37,577 nucleotides of DNA from Prochloron sp. SulCav_FS08_3_32_3330 (GTDB taxonomy: Bacteria > Cyanobacteriota > Cyanobacteriia > Cyanobacteriales > DYNF01). Position numbers and translations under genes: made by a program. Shown piece by piece: positions 7,342 through 18,238 of the stretch. The notes below the pieces were generated by a model. That model saw only the letters and a program-made list of their open reading frames with translations, had not been told where the DNA came from and searched no databases. The stretch is taken from the NCBI GenBank assembly GCA_020721205.1, contig DYNF01000038.1, positions 1-37,577 of the forward strand, in the 5' to 3' direction. Position 1 is the first letter of the stretch. Each line of letters begins with the position of its first letter.

Positions 7342-9993
7342 TTAGTTATTATCTTGTTTATTAGTAAAATTCTGTTGATTAATCGTAAACATATTCTCAG
7401 GAATAGCGGTAGGTAAATCGGTTAAATCTTGATCTTCATTAGGAATAATAGTGGGTAAATCTGTAAAATCTTCATCTTCATTATAGTCTTTATTTGGTAA
7501 ATTTGTTAAGTCTAAATCATTTTGAGGAATGAGAGTAGGATCATTGTTTAAATAGGGATCTTCATTATACTCTTGAGTGGGTAAATCTGTTAAATCAAAA
7601 TCATTTTCAGGAATGAGAGTGGGGGCATCAGGAATATCAGAAATTGAAGGAATTTTAGTAGATAACTCACGACTAGATCCTTGCACAGAATTATAATGAT
7701 TTTCCTTAATAATAGGATTTAATTGACGTTTTTTCAGCAAACTAGAACCAAAATTGTGTTTATATTCTTGTAAATCTTTTAACACTTCTTTCGCATTTTG
7801 ATAGCGTTTTTTAAAATCTCGATTAATCATCTTATTAATAATAGCAACAAATTGAGGAAGTATATCAGTTTCCACATTTTCTTGCCATAATAATTCGTCA
7901 GTTTCCGGATCTTTATCTATTAAAGAAGGATGGAGTAATGTTAATACTTGAATCCCAATCATTCCTAAAGCATAAATATCACTATTGTAGCGCGGACTTC
8001 CTGCTAATTGTTCGGGAGGAGTATAGCCTTTTGTGCCGATCGCAATGGTAAATTTTTTCTGTTCTTCCGTAAGTCTTAATTCCTGTACAATTTGTTGAGA
8101 AAGTTCTTTCACTGTACCGAAATCAATTAATACTAATTTATCATCAGATTTACGTCTAATCACATTAGGAGGTTTAATATCTCGATGAATTACTCCTTGA
8201 CGGTGCATAAAATCTAAAACAGGTAACAATTCCTCTAAAATATTTATTACTCGATCCACAGAAGTATCTAAAAATCGTTGTAATTCTTTACTTAAAGGCT
8301 CACCTTCAATCAATTCTTGAATTAAATAAAACTCCTCTCCATCATCAAAATACGCTAAAAGCTCAGGAATTTGATTATGATGTCCCAACTGTTCTAAAAC
8401 CTTCGCTTCACTCACAAACATTCTCTGAGCTAATTCCCAGTGTTTCGGATTATCTGTCATGGGTTGTAATTTTTTAACCACACATTCCGGTTCACCCGGA
8501 CGCTGTAAGTCTTTTGCTATATACGTTTTACCGAAACCTCCTTCACTTAAAGCCTTTATTATTTGATAGCGTCCTCCTAATTTCCGATTAAGTATTTCCT
8601 GTTCTTTTTCCTGTAATAAATCCTGTAAATCATCTTGACGAGCAATAATTTCTTGGACAATAGGAGAAGACGCATAATGTTTAAAGGTTTTGCGTAATTC
8701 TAACCAATTAAATACCTCTTGTAAAGCTCCATAAACTCCATAAATTAAACCTACGATTAAAACTCCGATTACAGGGGTAGCCATCGGCAGAAAAAGAGAA
8801 CCATAAATAAAACAGAAATAACTCACAATTATCCAAATTGAAACAATAATCAGGGAAATTCGTAAACGATTCCACCAACGTCTTTTCCAGATATAAATTA
8901 TCCCTGTTCCCATAATAGCAGTAAAAGTGAAAAGTCCTCTCCACAGTGGATTTTTAAGCCCCTCCACAATAGCTTTTTCTTCTGTTAAAGAAGCGATCGC
9001 ATTAGCGTGGATTTCGATACCGGGCATTTTTTCATCTGTGGGAGTGCGATGAAAATCTTGACTAATCACAGAAGTAGGACCAATTAAAACAATTTTATCC
9101 TGAAAAAATGCCCCATTTTGATAAGTATTTTCCCACACTTCAGGGGTTAATATATCAACAAAAGAAATATAGGGAAAAGTATTAGCACCACCATAGAAAT
9201 AAAGAAAGTTTTTATTCTCATTTTGTAGGGGAATAAGACTAGCTTTTAAAATAGCTTCGGGGAAAGAGGGAAAAATTCCAATAAATTCTAAAGTTTCAGC
9301 TAAATCAGGTTGATCTTTTGCTAATTTTTTGATATATTGATTAGGAAATTGATGAATACGTCCATCGGCTTCTAAAAGATAATTAATCGTTCCTATAGAT
9401 TGAATTGAACTGTTTAAATTGGGATGAGGTTTAACTACTCGAATAAAATCCCCTAAACGATTTCCCTGTTCTTCTTCATACAGGGCGGCTAAAGTGATTT
9501 TACCTCCATAATCTTCTAAAACTTGATGAAATTTTTGATCATCTTCTACTCCGTAAATACTAGGACTATCAAAGATTAAATCCACTGCCACAGAAGAAGC
9601 CCCACTATCTAATATTTTTTTGACTATTGTACCATAAACTTCTCTTTTCCAAGGGAATTGATGTAGTCCTTTGAGATAAAATAATTGTTCCGATGAACTT
9701 CTTTTTGCGTCTTCAATTCCTTGCTGTAAAGAAAAGTCATCAATGGCAATAATTACAATATTATCGGGAGGTTTTTCTCTCCCTTTAAGCTTAAAAAATA
9801 AGGTTTGTCCTTGTCTTTCTAGCCATTGAATCGGAGTAGAATTAAGCCCCGTTGCGATCGCAATTCCTAAGCCCCAAACTACGACAAAAATTTGTCCTAA
9901 AGTTCTATTTTTTAGGTTATTTTTTTTTCTTTTTTTCTTTAACTTTCCTTTTTCATCTTGAAAAGTGGGTTGATTAGTATTAGTATTAGTCAT
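7342..9993 (-). CDS. CHASE2-domain serine/threonine protein kinase with a repetitive acidic tail
   Basis: This is a membrane receptor kinase. A Lys/Arg-rich start is followed by a membrane span at about 33-50. An extracytoplasmic CHASE2 sensor occupies roughly 55-345 (with IVIIAIDDFSLQ and VDLIFDSPS), and three spans follow at about 353-370, 378-398 and 402-422. The cytoplasmic Hanks-type kinase starts near 475 with Gly-loop EGGFGK (484-489), the VVKK lysine (507/508), HRDIKPPN (603-610), DFG (624-626) and GTKGYTPPEQ. All catalytic residues appear present. The tail from 792 is built of 14-residue units starting TLIP, TQEY, TLIP, NKDY, TIIP, TAIP. The ligand is unknown. The gene is divergent from thiC and immediately precedes dnaG. 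Confidence 0.92.
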   Translation of the reverse strand: MTNTNTNQPTFQDEKGKLKKKRKKNNLKNRTLGQIFVVVWGLGIAIATGLNSTPIQWLERQGQTLFFKLKGREKPPDNIVIIAIDDFSLQQGIEDAKRSSSEQLFYLKGLHQFPWKREVYGTIVKKILDSGASSVAVDLIFDSPSIYGVEDDQKFHQVLEDYGGKITLAALYEEEQGNRLGDFIRVVKPHPNLNSSIQSIGTINYLLEADGRIHQFPNQYIKKLAKDQPDLAETLEFIGIFPSFPEAILKASLIPLQNENKNFLYFYGGANTFPYISFVDILTPEVWENTYQNGAFFQDKIVLIGPTSVISQDFHRTPTDEKMPGIEIHANAIASLTEEKAIVEGLKNPLWRGLFTFTAIMGTGIIYIWKRRWWNRLRISLIIVSIWIIVSYFCFIYGSLFLPMATPVIGVLIVGLIYGVYGALQEVFNWLELRKTFKHYASSPIVQEIIARQDDLQDLLQEKEQEILNRKLGGRYQIIKALSEGGFGKTYIAKDLQRPGEPECVVKKLQPMTDNPKHWELAQRMFVSEAKVLEQLGHHNQIPELLAYFDDGEEFYLIQELIEGEPLSKELQRFLDTSVDRVINILEELLPVLDFMHRQGVIHRDIKPPNVIRRKSDDKLVLIDFGTVKELSQQIVQELRLTEEQKKFTIAIGTKGYTPPEQLAGSPRYNSDIYALGMIGIQVLTLLHPSLIDKDPETDELLWQENVETDILPQFVAIINKMINRDFKKRYQNAKEVLKDLQEYKHNFGSSLLKKRQLNPIIKENHYNSVQGSSRELSTKIPSISDIPDAPTLIPENDFDLTDLPTQEYNEDPYLNNDPTLIPQNDLDLTNLPNKDYNEDEDFTDLPTIIPNEDQDLTDLPTAIPENMFTINQQNFTNKQDNN

Positions 9994-10082
9994 AATTTTA
10001 GTTAATAATATTAAAGTAATATAAAGAAAAATTCAAAATCAAAAAGCCAAATTACTAATTCTATGATATACTTTTTGATTAA

Positions 10083-11568
<1,486 letters not shown>

Positions 11569-11600
11569 ATAATATTTAAACTTTAATCTTTTTTAAATTT

Positions 11601-11628
11601 AAGGTGGGCTATGTCCACCTTTTTTTTA
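11601..11628 (+). terminator. Rho-independent terminator of thiC
   Basis: A 7-bp perfect stem (AAGGTGG at 11601-11607 with CCACCTT at 11615-11621) and a 7-base loop lead into an uninterrupted T run ending at 11628. It lies about 32 bases after the thiC stop on the coding strand, which is a textbook layout. The next gene is convergent. Confidence 0.9.
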
Positions 11629-11636
11629 TTATTTGA

Positions 11637-12500
11637 TCATCGAAAAACTAAGACAGGAATATTACTACTTCTTAAAATTTGAGCGGTGGTACTACCTATA
11701 ACTAATTGACGGATCCGACTATGCCCATAAGCTCCCATCAATAACATACTTATATCATTTTTTTCCTCATATTCAGCGATCGCTTTTTCGGGATGACCTT
11801 CTAAAAGAGTAAAATTAGCAGAAAAATTGGCTTTTTCTACTAATTTTTTGACTTCTTCAAGACGTTTTATTGCTGTGGTATCTTCCTGATTTCTTCCCAC
11901 CGTAATAATATGTAATTCTAAGCTTTCAATTAAATTAGAATCGGCTAAAAATTGAATGATTTTTTGACAGGTAATACTGCCATCATAAGCTAACAATAAA
12001 TTTTTAATTGGTTTAAATTTTTCAGGAATAATTAAACAAGGTTTATGACTACTGCGCACAATTCTTTCCAAATTTGAGCCTAAATGAGATGAAGCAAATT
12101 CAGCATTTTCTCCCTTTTTTCCTAAAATAATTAAATCCGTTTCTTTTTCTAATTCTTGTAATAGATCTACTAAAAAACCTTTTTTATGAATTGAGATAAA
12201 ATTTGTAATACCTTGATGATGGAAAAATTCTTCTGCTTTTTGTAAAATTAATTTAGTTTTTTGATGAGAAAGTTTAGCTTTTTCATGTTCTAAATTAACT
12301 AATTGATTAAGTAAATCTTCCGAAGTTCCTAAACCAATAATACCACTTAAATTCCCCGTAGTTGTCACCTGTTGCGATCGCAAATCTGTTACAGATAAAA
12401 CTTTAATTTGAGCTTCTAATTTTTCAGCAAACCAAGCCCCATAACGGTAAATATTTTCCGCAAAATTAGAGCCATCTGTACAAAGTAAAAAATTTTTCAT
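11637..12500 (-). CDS. Tandem universal stress protein (two UspA domains)
   Basis: The 287-residue protein contains two UspA domains, at about 1-140 and 150-287. Each ends in the ATP-binding pattern G-2X-G-9/10X-G-(S/T). The first reads GKKGENAEFASSHLGSN and the second GAYGHSRIRQLVIGST, so both sites look competent. Usp proteins are cytoplasmic ATP-binding stress regulators without a defined single reaction. The gene is 157 bp downstream of the SulP transporter on the same strand. Usp domains are often linked to ion transporters, so a role in modulating that transporter is a reasonable guess from context only. Confidence 0.92.
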   Translation of the reverse strand: MKNFLLCTDGSNFAENIYRYGAWFAEKLEAQIKVLSVTDLRSQQVTTTGNLSGIIGLGTSEDLLNQLVNLEHEKAKLSHQKTKLILQKAEEFFHHQGITNFISIHKKGFLVDLLQELEKETDLIILGKKGENAEFASSHLGSNLERIVRSSHKPCLIIPEKFKPIKNLLLAYDGSITCQKIIQFLADSNLIESLELHIITVGRNQEDTTAIKRLEEVKKLVEKANFSANFTLLEGHPEKAIAEYEEKNDISMLLMGAYGHSRIRQLVIGSTTAQILRSSNIPVLVFR

Positions 12501-12657
12501 GGTTAATATTTTTCTGGATAAATTTCTGGATAAAATTGTATTTTTTTTGTTTGAAAGTAATTAAATATCAAGCAATTTTCGGATTGAAATTCTCCTAAAA
12601 TAGCTTAAAATAATTATCATAAAATTATATTTGGGCAATGTCTATCTTATCTTTTAA

Positions 12658-14139
12658 TTATTTATTGAGAGTATTCTGCGGATTATGAATAGCTAACCGT
12701 TCAAAAAGAGTTTGACTAGCTTCATTTAAACCGATTAATTCCACCTCAGAGCCATTACGGCGGAATTTAAGCATAATCTGATCCACCGTGGCGATCGCCC
12801 CTTGATCCCAAAGATGAGCATTAGTTAGATCAATCGTAATCCGATCTACGATTTCTTCAAAATCAAAAGCTTCTAAAAACTCCTCTTTTGAGACAAAGAA
12901 AATTTGTCCAGAAACGCTATAAATTCGGTGATTTCCATGATCTTTTAATCCCTTATCAACAAATACTAATTGAGCGATTTTACGGGTAAAAAATACCGTA
13001 CTCATCACGATGCCTAACGCCACTCCAAGGGCAAAATTACGAGTAATAATAATAATAATCATGGTAGTTAACATGACAATATTTTCACTCCGAGGAATAC
13101 GTTTAAAATCCTTGAAAGAAGCCCATCTAAAAGTACCAATAGACACCATAATCATAATCGCAACTAAAGTCGCCATGGGCATTTGTTTAACCCAATCTTT
13201 TAACCCTAAAATCGCAATTAAGAAGAATATACCCGCACAAAAAGTAGAAAGTCTCCCCCTTCCTCCCGATTGCACATTAATAACTGACTGTCCGATCATC
13301 CCACAACCTGCCATTCCCCCAAATAAGCCTGTGATAATATTTGCCAGTCCTTGTCCTTTTGCTTCCTGATTTTTGTCGCTTGGAGTATCCGTTAATTCAT
13401 CTACTAAAGAAGCCGTTAAAAAGGAGGCTAAAAGCCCTACAATTGCTAAAGTTAAAGAATAGGGTAAAATGATTTCTAAAGTTTCTAAATTTAAAGGTAT
13501 TTTTGGTAATAAAAATATCGGTAAAGTTTGGGGTAATTGTCCCATATCTCCCACTGTTGGTACGTCTAATTTAAGAAAAATAGTCGCATTAGTCATGACA
13601 AATAAGGCGACTAAAGGAGAGGGGATAACCTTAATAAAAAGAGGTAAAATATAAATAATAGCTAAAGATAAAGCTGTAATTAAATAAACAAACCAATATT
13701 GACTAACTTTAGTTGGATCTAGTTGGGGTAATTGAGCCAAAAAGATTAAAATAGCTAAAGCATTGATATAACCTACCATTACCGCCCTCGGCACAAAACG
13801 CATTTGACGGGCAAGTTTTAAAAATCCGAAAATAACTTGAAAAATACCCGTTAAAACTGTGGCAACTAAGAGGTATTCTAAGCCATGATCTTTAACTAGA
13901 TCCACCATTAATAAAGCCATTGCCCCTGTGGCAGCCGAAATAGAGCCGGATCTACCTCCGGCAAAAGCCGTCACCACTGCAATGATAAAGGAAGCATACA
14001 GCCCCACTTGGGGATCAACTCCGGCAATAATGGAAAAAGCGATCGCTTCGGGAATTAATGCCAAGCCTACCACGGCTCCGGCTAAAATATCAGCTTTCAC
14101 ATTAGAAAACCATTCCCGTTTGAAAATAGTTGAGTTCAA
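12658..14139 (-). CDS. SulP-family inorganic anion transporter with STAS domain
   Basis: The 493-residue protein begins with the SulP signature ([19 protein letters not shown], then a Gly-rich [10 protein letters not shown] segment). It has about 10-12 hydrophobic spans to residue 390 and ends in a cytoplasmic STAS domain (about 400-485, with [15 protein letters not shown]). SulP proteins move sulfate, bicarbonate or related anions across the inner membrane. The start is a TTG (14137-14139), chosen because a strong AAGGAGG (reverse complement of 14145-14151) lies 5 bases upstream. The sequence does not look like BicA, the SulP bicarbonate transporter, so I leave the substrate open. It lies upstream of a tandem Usp gene. 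Confidence 0.88.
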   Translation of the reverse strand: MNSTIFKREWFSNVKADILAGAVVGLALIPEAIAFSIIAGVDPQVGLYASFIIAVVTAFAGGRSGSISAATGAMALLMVDLVKDHGLEYLLVATVLTGIFQVIFGFLKLARQMRFVPRAVMVGYINALAILIFLAQLPQLDPTKVSQYWFVYLITALSLAIIYILPLFIKVIPSPLVALFVMTNATIFLKLDVPTVGDMGQLPQTLPIFLLPKIPLNLETLEIILPYSLTLAIVGLLASFLTASLVDELTDTPSDKNQEAKGQGLANIITGLFGGMAGCGMIGQSVINVQSGGRGRLSTFCAGIFFLIAILGLKDWVKQMPMATLVAIMIMVSIGTFRWASFKDFKRIPRSENIVMLTTMIIIIITRNFALGVALGIVMSTVFFTRKIAQLVFVDKGLKDHGNHRIYSVSGQIFFVSKEEFLEAFDFEEIVDRITIDLTNAHLWDQGAIATVDQIMLKFRRNGSEVELIGLNEASQTLFERLAIHNPQNTLNK

Positions 14140-14299
14140 AAAATCCTCCTTTAGATATATTTTTAGTATTAAAATATGAGATAGCAGTTCTAAATAAGTT
14201 GGAGAAAAAGTTAATTATATTGTGATAAATGATAAATAATAAAAGCCTTAACTCTATTGCTTTACAACTGATTTATAACTGCTATTTTATTCAAAAAGA

Positions 14300-14728
14300 T
14301 TACTCATCGAGCCATTTTTTAATACGGAGTAAATTTTTCCAATCTGGTTTTCTCGTTAAACCATCTTCAATACTTTCATTTACTTCTTTAGCACTATCTT
14401 TATCTACTAACATTATTTGTTGTGCTAACTCAATATGATTTCTAACTCCTTTTGAGCCTGATTCTAACTTTGCTAAAGCTAAATTAATTTGAGCTTGAGC
14501 ATCTTGGGCATGAAGTTTAACACTCTTTTTCGCCGCTTCTAAACCTTTTTTCGGGTTATTTTCTAATAAGTATAACCACGCTAAACAAGTCCATGCTACA
14601 GGGCTTTTTGAGGAGCGATCGCAAATTTCTTTGAAAACGGGGATCAAAGTAGAAACAGCTTCGCCATTACGATATCTTTCTAAAGCTTCTTTAAATAGGG
14701 TTTCAACATTGTTAATCGTTTCAGTCAT
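14300..14728 (-). CDS. Small TPR-repeat protein
   Basis: The 142-residue soluble protein carries tetratricopeptide-like helical pairs. The clearest runs from about 41 to 75 (SPVAWTCLAWLYLLENNPKKGLEAAKKSV) and a second from about 76 to 110. There is no signal peptide or membrane span. The C-terminus ends in a basic/aromatic segment (RKPDWKNLLRIKKWLDE). TPRs mediate protein-protein contacts; no partner can be read from the sequence. It lies upstream of the SulP gene on the same strand with about 160 bp between. I believe it is widely conserved in cyanobacteria but cannot name an ortholog. Confidence 0.8.
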   Translation of the reverse strand: MTETINNVETLFKEALERYRNGEAVSTLIPVFKEICDRSSKSPVAWTCLAWLYLLENNPKKGLEAAKKSVKLHAQDAQAQINLALAKLESGSKGVRNHIELAQQIMLVDKDSAKEVNESIEDGLTRKPDWKNLLRIKKWLDE

Positions 14729-15035
14729 AGTTTTTTTTGCTTAAATTAATTACAAATTTTCCTTAGCAATTATAATACTTTTGATCACTTTTTTATCTAA
14801 AATATCTAAAAATAATCGCTTTAGCAGATTTTCGCTATAAGCAATGAAATTTATTTCCTTGCGGTTAATCCTAAATCTGATAAATTATTAATTATTTTCA
14901 CAGTTTCTACACTCACTGTAATAATTATAATTAGTAATTAACTTTTCTTTTTTACTTAAACTATTATCAACTTTTGTCTAATAAATTTTTGCTTTGTTCA
15001 TAACTTTTTATCTTAATATTTATTGAAATATTTTT
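14729..15035. other. Gene-free AT-rich gap
   Basis: About 307 bp without a credible gene, between the TPR gene and the RelE-type toxin gene. It must contain the promoter for the TPR gene on the minus strand. The only coding-like patch is about 20 codons on the minus strand around 14860-14925 (reading ETVKIINNLSDLGLTARK then stop), too short to call. Confidence 0.6.
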
Positions 15036-15317
15036 TTAATAAACCTGATCATGAGAACCTAATGTTAATAAATTAATTCCTCGCTCATTACTATTAGGAT
15101 CATTGACAATTTCAAAAATAATACGATTACTATAATCAATAGAACATGACCAACATCCTTCCAAATCTCCTTTTAATTTATGGGTTTTTAAACTAGGATC
15201 AAAACAATTTTGAGATAGGTTTTCTAAAGTAGTTTCAACAGAAAAATGAAGGCTCGGATTTTGGCGAATTAAACGCTTAAAATCTCTAACAAATCTCTTA
15301 CTCCAAAATAATTTCAT
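15036..15317 (-). CDS. RelE/YafQ-type toxin of a type II toxin-antitoxin pair
   Basis: The 93-residue basic protein has the RelE/ParE-superfamily layout. It starts MKLFWSKRFVRDFKRLIRQNP, has a central LKGDLEGCWSCSIDYSNRIIFEI strand pair, and ends LLTLGSHDQVY. Members usually cleave mRNA on the ribosome, though some are gyrase-directed ParE toxins. The LKG...W...Y.NRIIF and GSHD.VY pattern favours the mRNA-interferase branch. The gene starts within the last codon of the upstream antitoxin gene (4-bp ATGA overlap), the classic antitoxin-first order. Length and motifs look intact, so it is probably functional. Confidence 0.88.
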   Translation of the reverse strand: MKLFWSKRFVRDFKRLIRQNPSLHFSVETTLENLSQNCFDPSLKTHKLKGDLEGCWSCSIDYSNRIIFEIVNDPNSNERGINLLTLGSHDQVY

Positions 15318-15544
15318 TCTTCTTCTAACTCCGCCATTAAATCAGAAATTGTACCCGTTTTAACCTCTCCTGTAATAAATGCCTGACGAGATTCGTTCAC
15401 CGCTTCTACTAACTCCTTTCTCTGTTTTTCTCTCAGACGTTTTTGAATAATTGAAACTAATTGTTCTTGATCTTCATTAGACAAAGATTCTACCAGATCA
15501 ATTATTTGTTGAAAATTTGATGTTTTCAGATTTTGGACAAGCAT
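15314..15544 (-). CDS. Cognate antitoxin of the RelE-type toxin
   Basis: The 76-residue protein is helical and acidic at the C-terminus (SDLMAELEEE), with a central basic helix (IIQKRLREKQRKELVEAVNESR). This fits an antitoxin whose C-terminal tail wraps and neutralises the downstream toxin. No classical ribbon-helix-helix or helix-turn-helix signature is obvious, so autoregulatory DNA binding is not proven. Identification rests mainly on size, charge, position and the 4-bp overlap with the toxin gene. Confidence 0.85.
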   Translation of the reverse strand: MLVQNLKTSNFQQIIDLVESLSNEDQEQLVSIIQKRLREKQRKELVEAVNESRQAFITGEVKTGTISDLMAELEEE

Positions 15545-15693
15545 ATATAAACCTTATTTTTAAGGGAAAAATGACATTAATTAACTTCGATCATTATATT
15601 ATACAAGAAATTACAATTATTTATAGCAATTCTAAAATTTAATTAATTTTATGTTATTATGGAGTCTTAAGTTTTAAATTAATCAAGAAAATT

Positions 15694-16461
15694 ATGTTAG
15701 CAAAAAGAATTTTACCTTGTTTAGATGTGAAAGCCGGACGAGTGGTTAAAGGCATTAATTTTGTGGATTTAAAAGACGCAGGGGATCCCGTAGAATTAGC
15801 AAAAGCCTATAATGATGCGGGGGCAGATGAATTGGTATTTTTGGATATTACTGCCACTCACGAGGATCGAGGTATTATTTTTGATGTGGTCTATCGTACC
15901 GCCGAACAAGTATTTATCCCTCTTACTGTGGGAGGCGGTATTAATAGTTTAGATCAAATTAAAGAGTTATTAAGAGCGGGGGCGGATAAAATTAGTATTA
16001 ATTCCACTGCGGTGAAAAATCCTGATTTTATTAATCAGTCTAGCGATCGCTTCGGTAAACAGTGTATTGTGGTGGCAATTGACGCAAGACGCAAAAAAGG
16101 CGAACAGGAATCAGGATGGGAGGTTTATGTGCGTGGTGGGCGCGAAAATACGGGTATTGATGCGATAAAATGGGCGATCGAAATGGAGAAAAGGGGCGCT
16201 GGGGAATTATTAATTACCAGTATGGATGCGGATGGCACACAGGCGGGTTATGATTTAGAGTTAACCCGTACGATCGCCGATTTAGTGGAAATTCCCGTTA
16301 TTGCTTCCGGGGGAGCAGGAAATACTCAGCATATTTATGAGGCTTTAACCGAGGGTAAAGCTGAAGCCGCTTTATTAGCTTCTTTATTACACTATGGACA
16401 ATTAACTGTAGCGGAAATTAAAACTTATTTAGCTCAGAATAAAGTCCCGATTCGATTATAA
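15694..16461 (+). CDS. hisF: Imidazole glycerol phosphate synthase cyclase subunit HisF
   Basis: HisF with HisH converts PRFAR plus ammonia into imidazole glycerol phosphate and AICAR in histidine synthesis. The 255-residue TIM barrel is complete: [20 protein letters not shown] with the catalytic Asp near residue 11, [16 protein letters not shown], the second catalytic Asp in VVAIDARR near 130, ITSMDADGT, and [11 protein letters not shown]. All phosphate-binding glycine loops are present. It is a single gene here; hisH and other his genes are not in the window. Its last 6 bases overlap the end of the convergent kinase-family gene. Confidence 0.97.
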   Translation: MLAKRILPCLDVKAGRVVKGINFVDLKDAGDPVELAKAYNDAGADELVFLDITATHEDRGIIFDVVYRTAEQVFIPLTVGGGINSLDQIKELLRAGADKISINSTAVKNPDFINQSSDRFGKQCIVVAIDARRKKGEQESGWEVYVRGGRENTGIDAIKWAIEMEKRGAGELLITSMDADGTQAGYDLELTRTIADLVEIPVIASGGAGNTQHIYEALTEGKAEAALLASLLHYGQLTVAEIKTYLAQNKVPIRL

Positions 16462-17316
16462 AATTTGTTGGATCATGCGAGAAGCTTGAGAGGCATAACC
16501 GCCACCAAATAAGTTAAAATGATTGAGAATATGATAAAGATTATACAGAGTTTTACGCTGTTGATAACCTGAATCTAATTGCCATACATCGTTATAACCT
16601 CGATAAAAAGCGGAGGGAAAACCGCCAAAAAGCTCCGTCATTGCCAGATCTACCTCTCGATCGCCGTAATAAGTAGCAGGATCTAAGATTACAGGCTCTC
16701 CTGAAGTGGTAACAGCACTATTACCAGACCAGAGATCCCCATGCACTAAAGAAGGTTGAGGATTATGATGTTTTAAGAGTTCTTTTGTCGCCTCTATAAC
16801 ATCACAATCCTCTGGGAAATTACCACCTTTACGTTTAGCTAATTTTAATTGATAACCGATGCGATATTGAGCAAAAAAATCAGCCCAATTATTTGTCCAA
16901 TTATTAATTTGAGGAGTGGATCCAATAGTATTATTAATATCCCAACCGAATTGAGTTGTTGTAGCTTGTTTGTGCATTTGGGCTAGTTTTTGTCCCATTT
17001 CTAACCATGCCGAACTACTACCAGAAGCAAATTCTAGCCACTCTAAAACAATATAACTATTTTGATCTGTCATCCCGCAACAAATAGGTTGAGGTACACG
17101 AATAGTATGAGTATTAAACATTAGTTGTAAACCTAAAACTTCAGCCTCAAACATTGAAATTTGATGAGCGTGATTAATTTTGACAAAATAGGTTTGTTCA
17201 TTATTAGAAATAGCATAACCTTGATTAATACAGCCTCCACTAACAGAGCGACGGTTTTCTATTTGAAAAGTTTTACCCGTAGTTTGACTAATTTTTTGAG
17301 CAATTTGATTCCACAT
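16456..17316 (-). CDS. Fructosamine kinase family protein (ketosamine-3-kinase-like)
   Basis: Family members phosphorylate protein-bound ketosamines at O3, which leads to deglycation of proteins. The protein shows the aminoglycoside-phosphotransferase-like fold with a substrate segment [13 protein letters not shown] near the start. The ATP lysine is in TYFVKINH, the catalytic loop is [11 protein letters not shown], the metal Asp is in [24 protein letters not shown], and there is an [13 protein letters not shown] tail. The frame is open to 17382, but the first 22 residues of that version are unlike the family. The ATG at 17314-17316 ([10 protein letters not shown]) gives the expected length of about 286. 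It ends convergently with hisF, overlapping by 6 bp. Confidence 0.9.
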   Translation of the reverse strand: MWNQIAQKISQTTGKTFQIENRRSVSGGCINQGYAISNNEQTYFVKINHAHQISMFEAEVLGLQLMFNTHTIRVPQPICCGMTDQNSYIVLEWLEFASGSSSAWLEMGQKLAQMHKQATTTQFGWDINNTIGSTPQINNWTNNWADFFAQYRIGYQLKLAKRKGGNFPEDCDVIEATKELLKHHNPQPSLVHGDLWSGNSAVTTSGEPVILDPATYYGDREVDLAMTELFGGFPSAFYRGYNDVWQLDSGYQQRKTLYNLYHILNHFNLFGGGYASQASRMIQQIL

Positions 17317-17722
17317 ATTAATAAATAATAAAGTATGATAGGATTTAAAATTTAAAACTGTTATCATATATAATATCATCAAGATATTAAAATAATGATT
17401 TAATCTTATATTCCCTGCTACATATCCCGCAGAAAATCCCAGAGTTAGAGTGACAAATCTTAATCATAAAAGTAACCAAAAATAATTGTTAAAATCAAAG
17501 TCAAGGAAGTCTATAATAATACCTGTAAAATAGACAATTGATGTTATTAAACAGATAGCTGTCATTCGCTGTAGATTGAGATCAGGACTTAAAATAAAAA
17601 AAACGCTCTTTTTTAGGATTAACAATCTATAATAAAGAAAAAACGACAACATTAAACATATCCTAAGAGATCGCCAATTTATGAGACAATTTCACAATCT
17701 AATTTAATTGGTGGAGGTTATA
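17317..17722. other. Intergenic gap between divergent genes
   Basis: About 400 bp that must hold divergent promoters for the fructosamine-kinase-family gene and the following small gene. A 62-codon minus-strand frame at 17464-17652 is open, but it lacks a ribosome-binding site and looks like chance AT-rich hydrophobic sequence. No hairpin or repeat stands out. GGAGG at 17713-17717 is the ribosome-binding site for the next gene. Confidence 0.55.
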
Positions 17723-18142
17723 GTGGCATATTGGCTTAAAATTGAATTTGAACGCAATCAGTATGTGGTGGATCTAGATCAGATTAACGCTTTTATTTGT
17801 CATCCTCAGGGGAAAATTGATTTTTATTTACCCCATACATCGGTGTTGATTGTTATTAATTATCATAATCGTCCAGATGATTATTATGAAATAATATCTT
17901 ATCTTAATCAAATTACTAATCATTCTTTGATGGGAAATTGGTTAAAATTTCTTTACGAAAGAAAGGAATATATTATTGATCTTAATCGTTTAGGAAGTTT
18001 TTGTTATTCTAAACAAGGAAAAATATCTTTTTGGCTACCCGGAATAACTACACCTTTGATTATAACTCAAGAAGCAGATAATCAAACTTATGCTAAAATT
18101 TTAAATTTTATTGAACGAAAAACTGGACAATCTTTAACTTAA
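17723..18142 (+). CDS. Small protein of two tandem related halves, unknown function
   Basis: I chose the GTG at 17723, which follows GGAGG (17713-17717) by 5 bases, over the in-frame TTG at 17708; this gives 139 residues. The protein is a clear internal duplication. The first half reads YWLKIEFERNQYVVDLDQI...GKIDFYLP...I, the second NWLKFLYERKEYIIDLNRL...GKISFWLPG...I, and each ends in a helix (EIISYLNQIT / KILNFIERKT). The unit of about 65-70 residues looks like a small beta-rich domain with a C-terminal helix. There is no signal peptide or catalytic motif. It lies 96 bp upstream of the coiled-coil gene on the same strand, so they may be co-transcribed. Confidence 0.75.
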   Translation: MAYWLKIEFERNQYVVDLDQINAFICHPQGKIDFYLPHTSVLIVINYHNRPDDYYEIISYLNQITNHSLMGNWLKFLYERKEYIIDLNRLGSFCYSKQGKISFWLPGITTPLIITQEADNQTYAKILNFIERKTGQSLT

Positions 18143-18238
18143 AAATGAACCGAAAAATGAACCGAAAAATTATTTTTTTTACTGAATTTATAATTATTAT
18201 TACTATCACAAAGACTCGCTTAATCTTAAGGTAAAATT

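Noticed and set aside
12658-14139. Naming the SulP gene bicA
   Set aside because: The N-terminus does not match the BicA pattern I recall; the substrate cannot be read from sequence.
14855-14930. Short minus-strand patch reading ETVKIINNLSDLGLTARK then stop
   Set aside because: About 20 coherent codons with only a GTG start and an upstream stop; too short to call a gene or a remnant without a homologue.
17464-17652. 62-codon minus-strand open frame of hydrophobic residues
   Set aside because: No ribosome-binding site, composition is what AT-rich DNA gives by chance, and it lies in the divergent promoter region.
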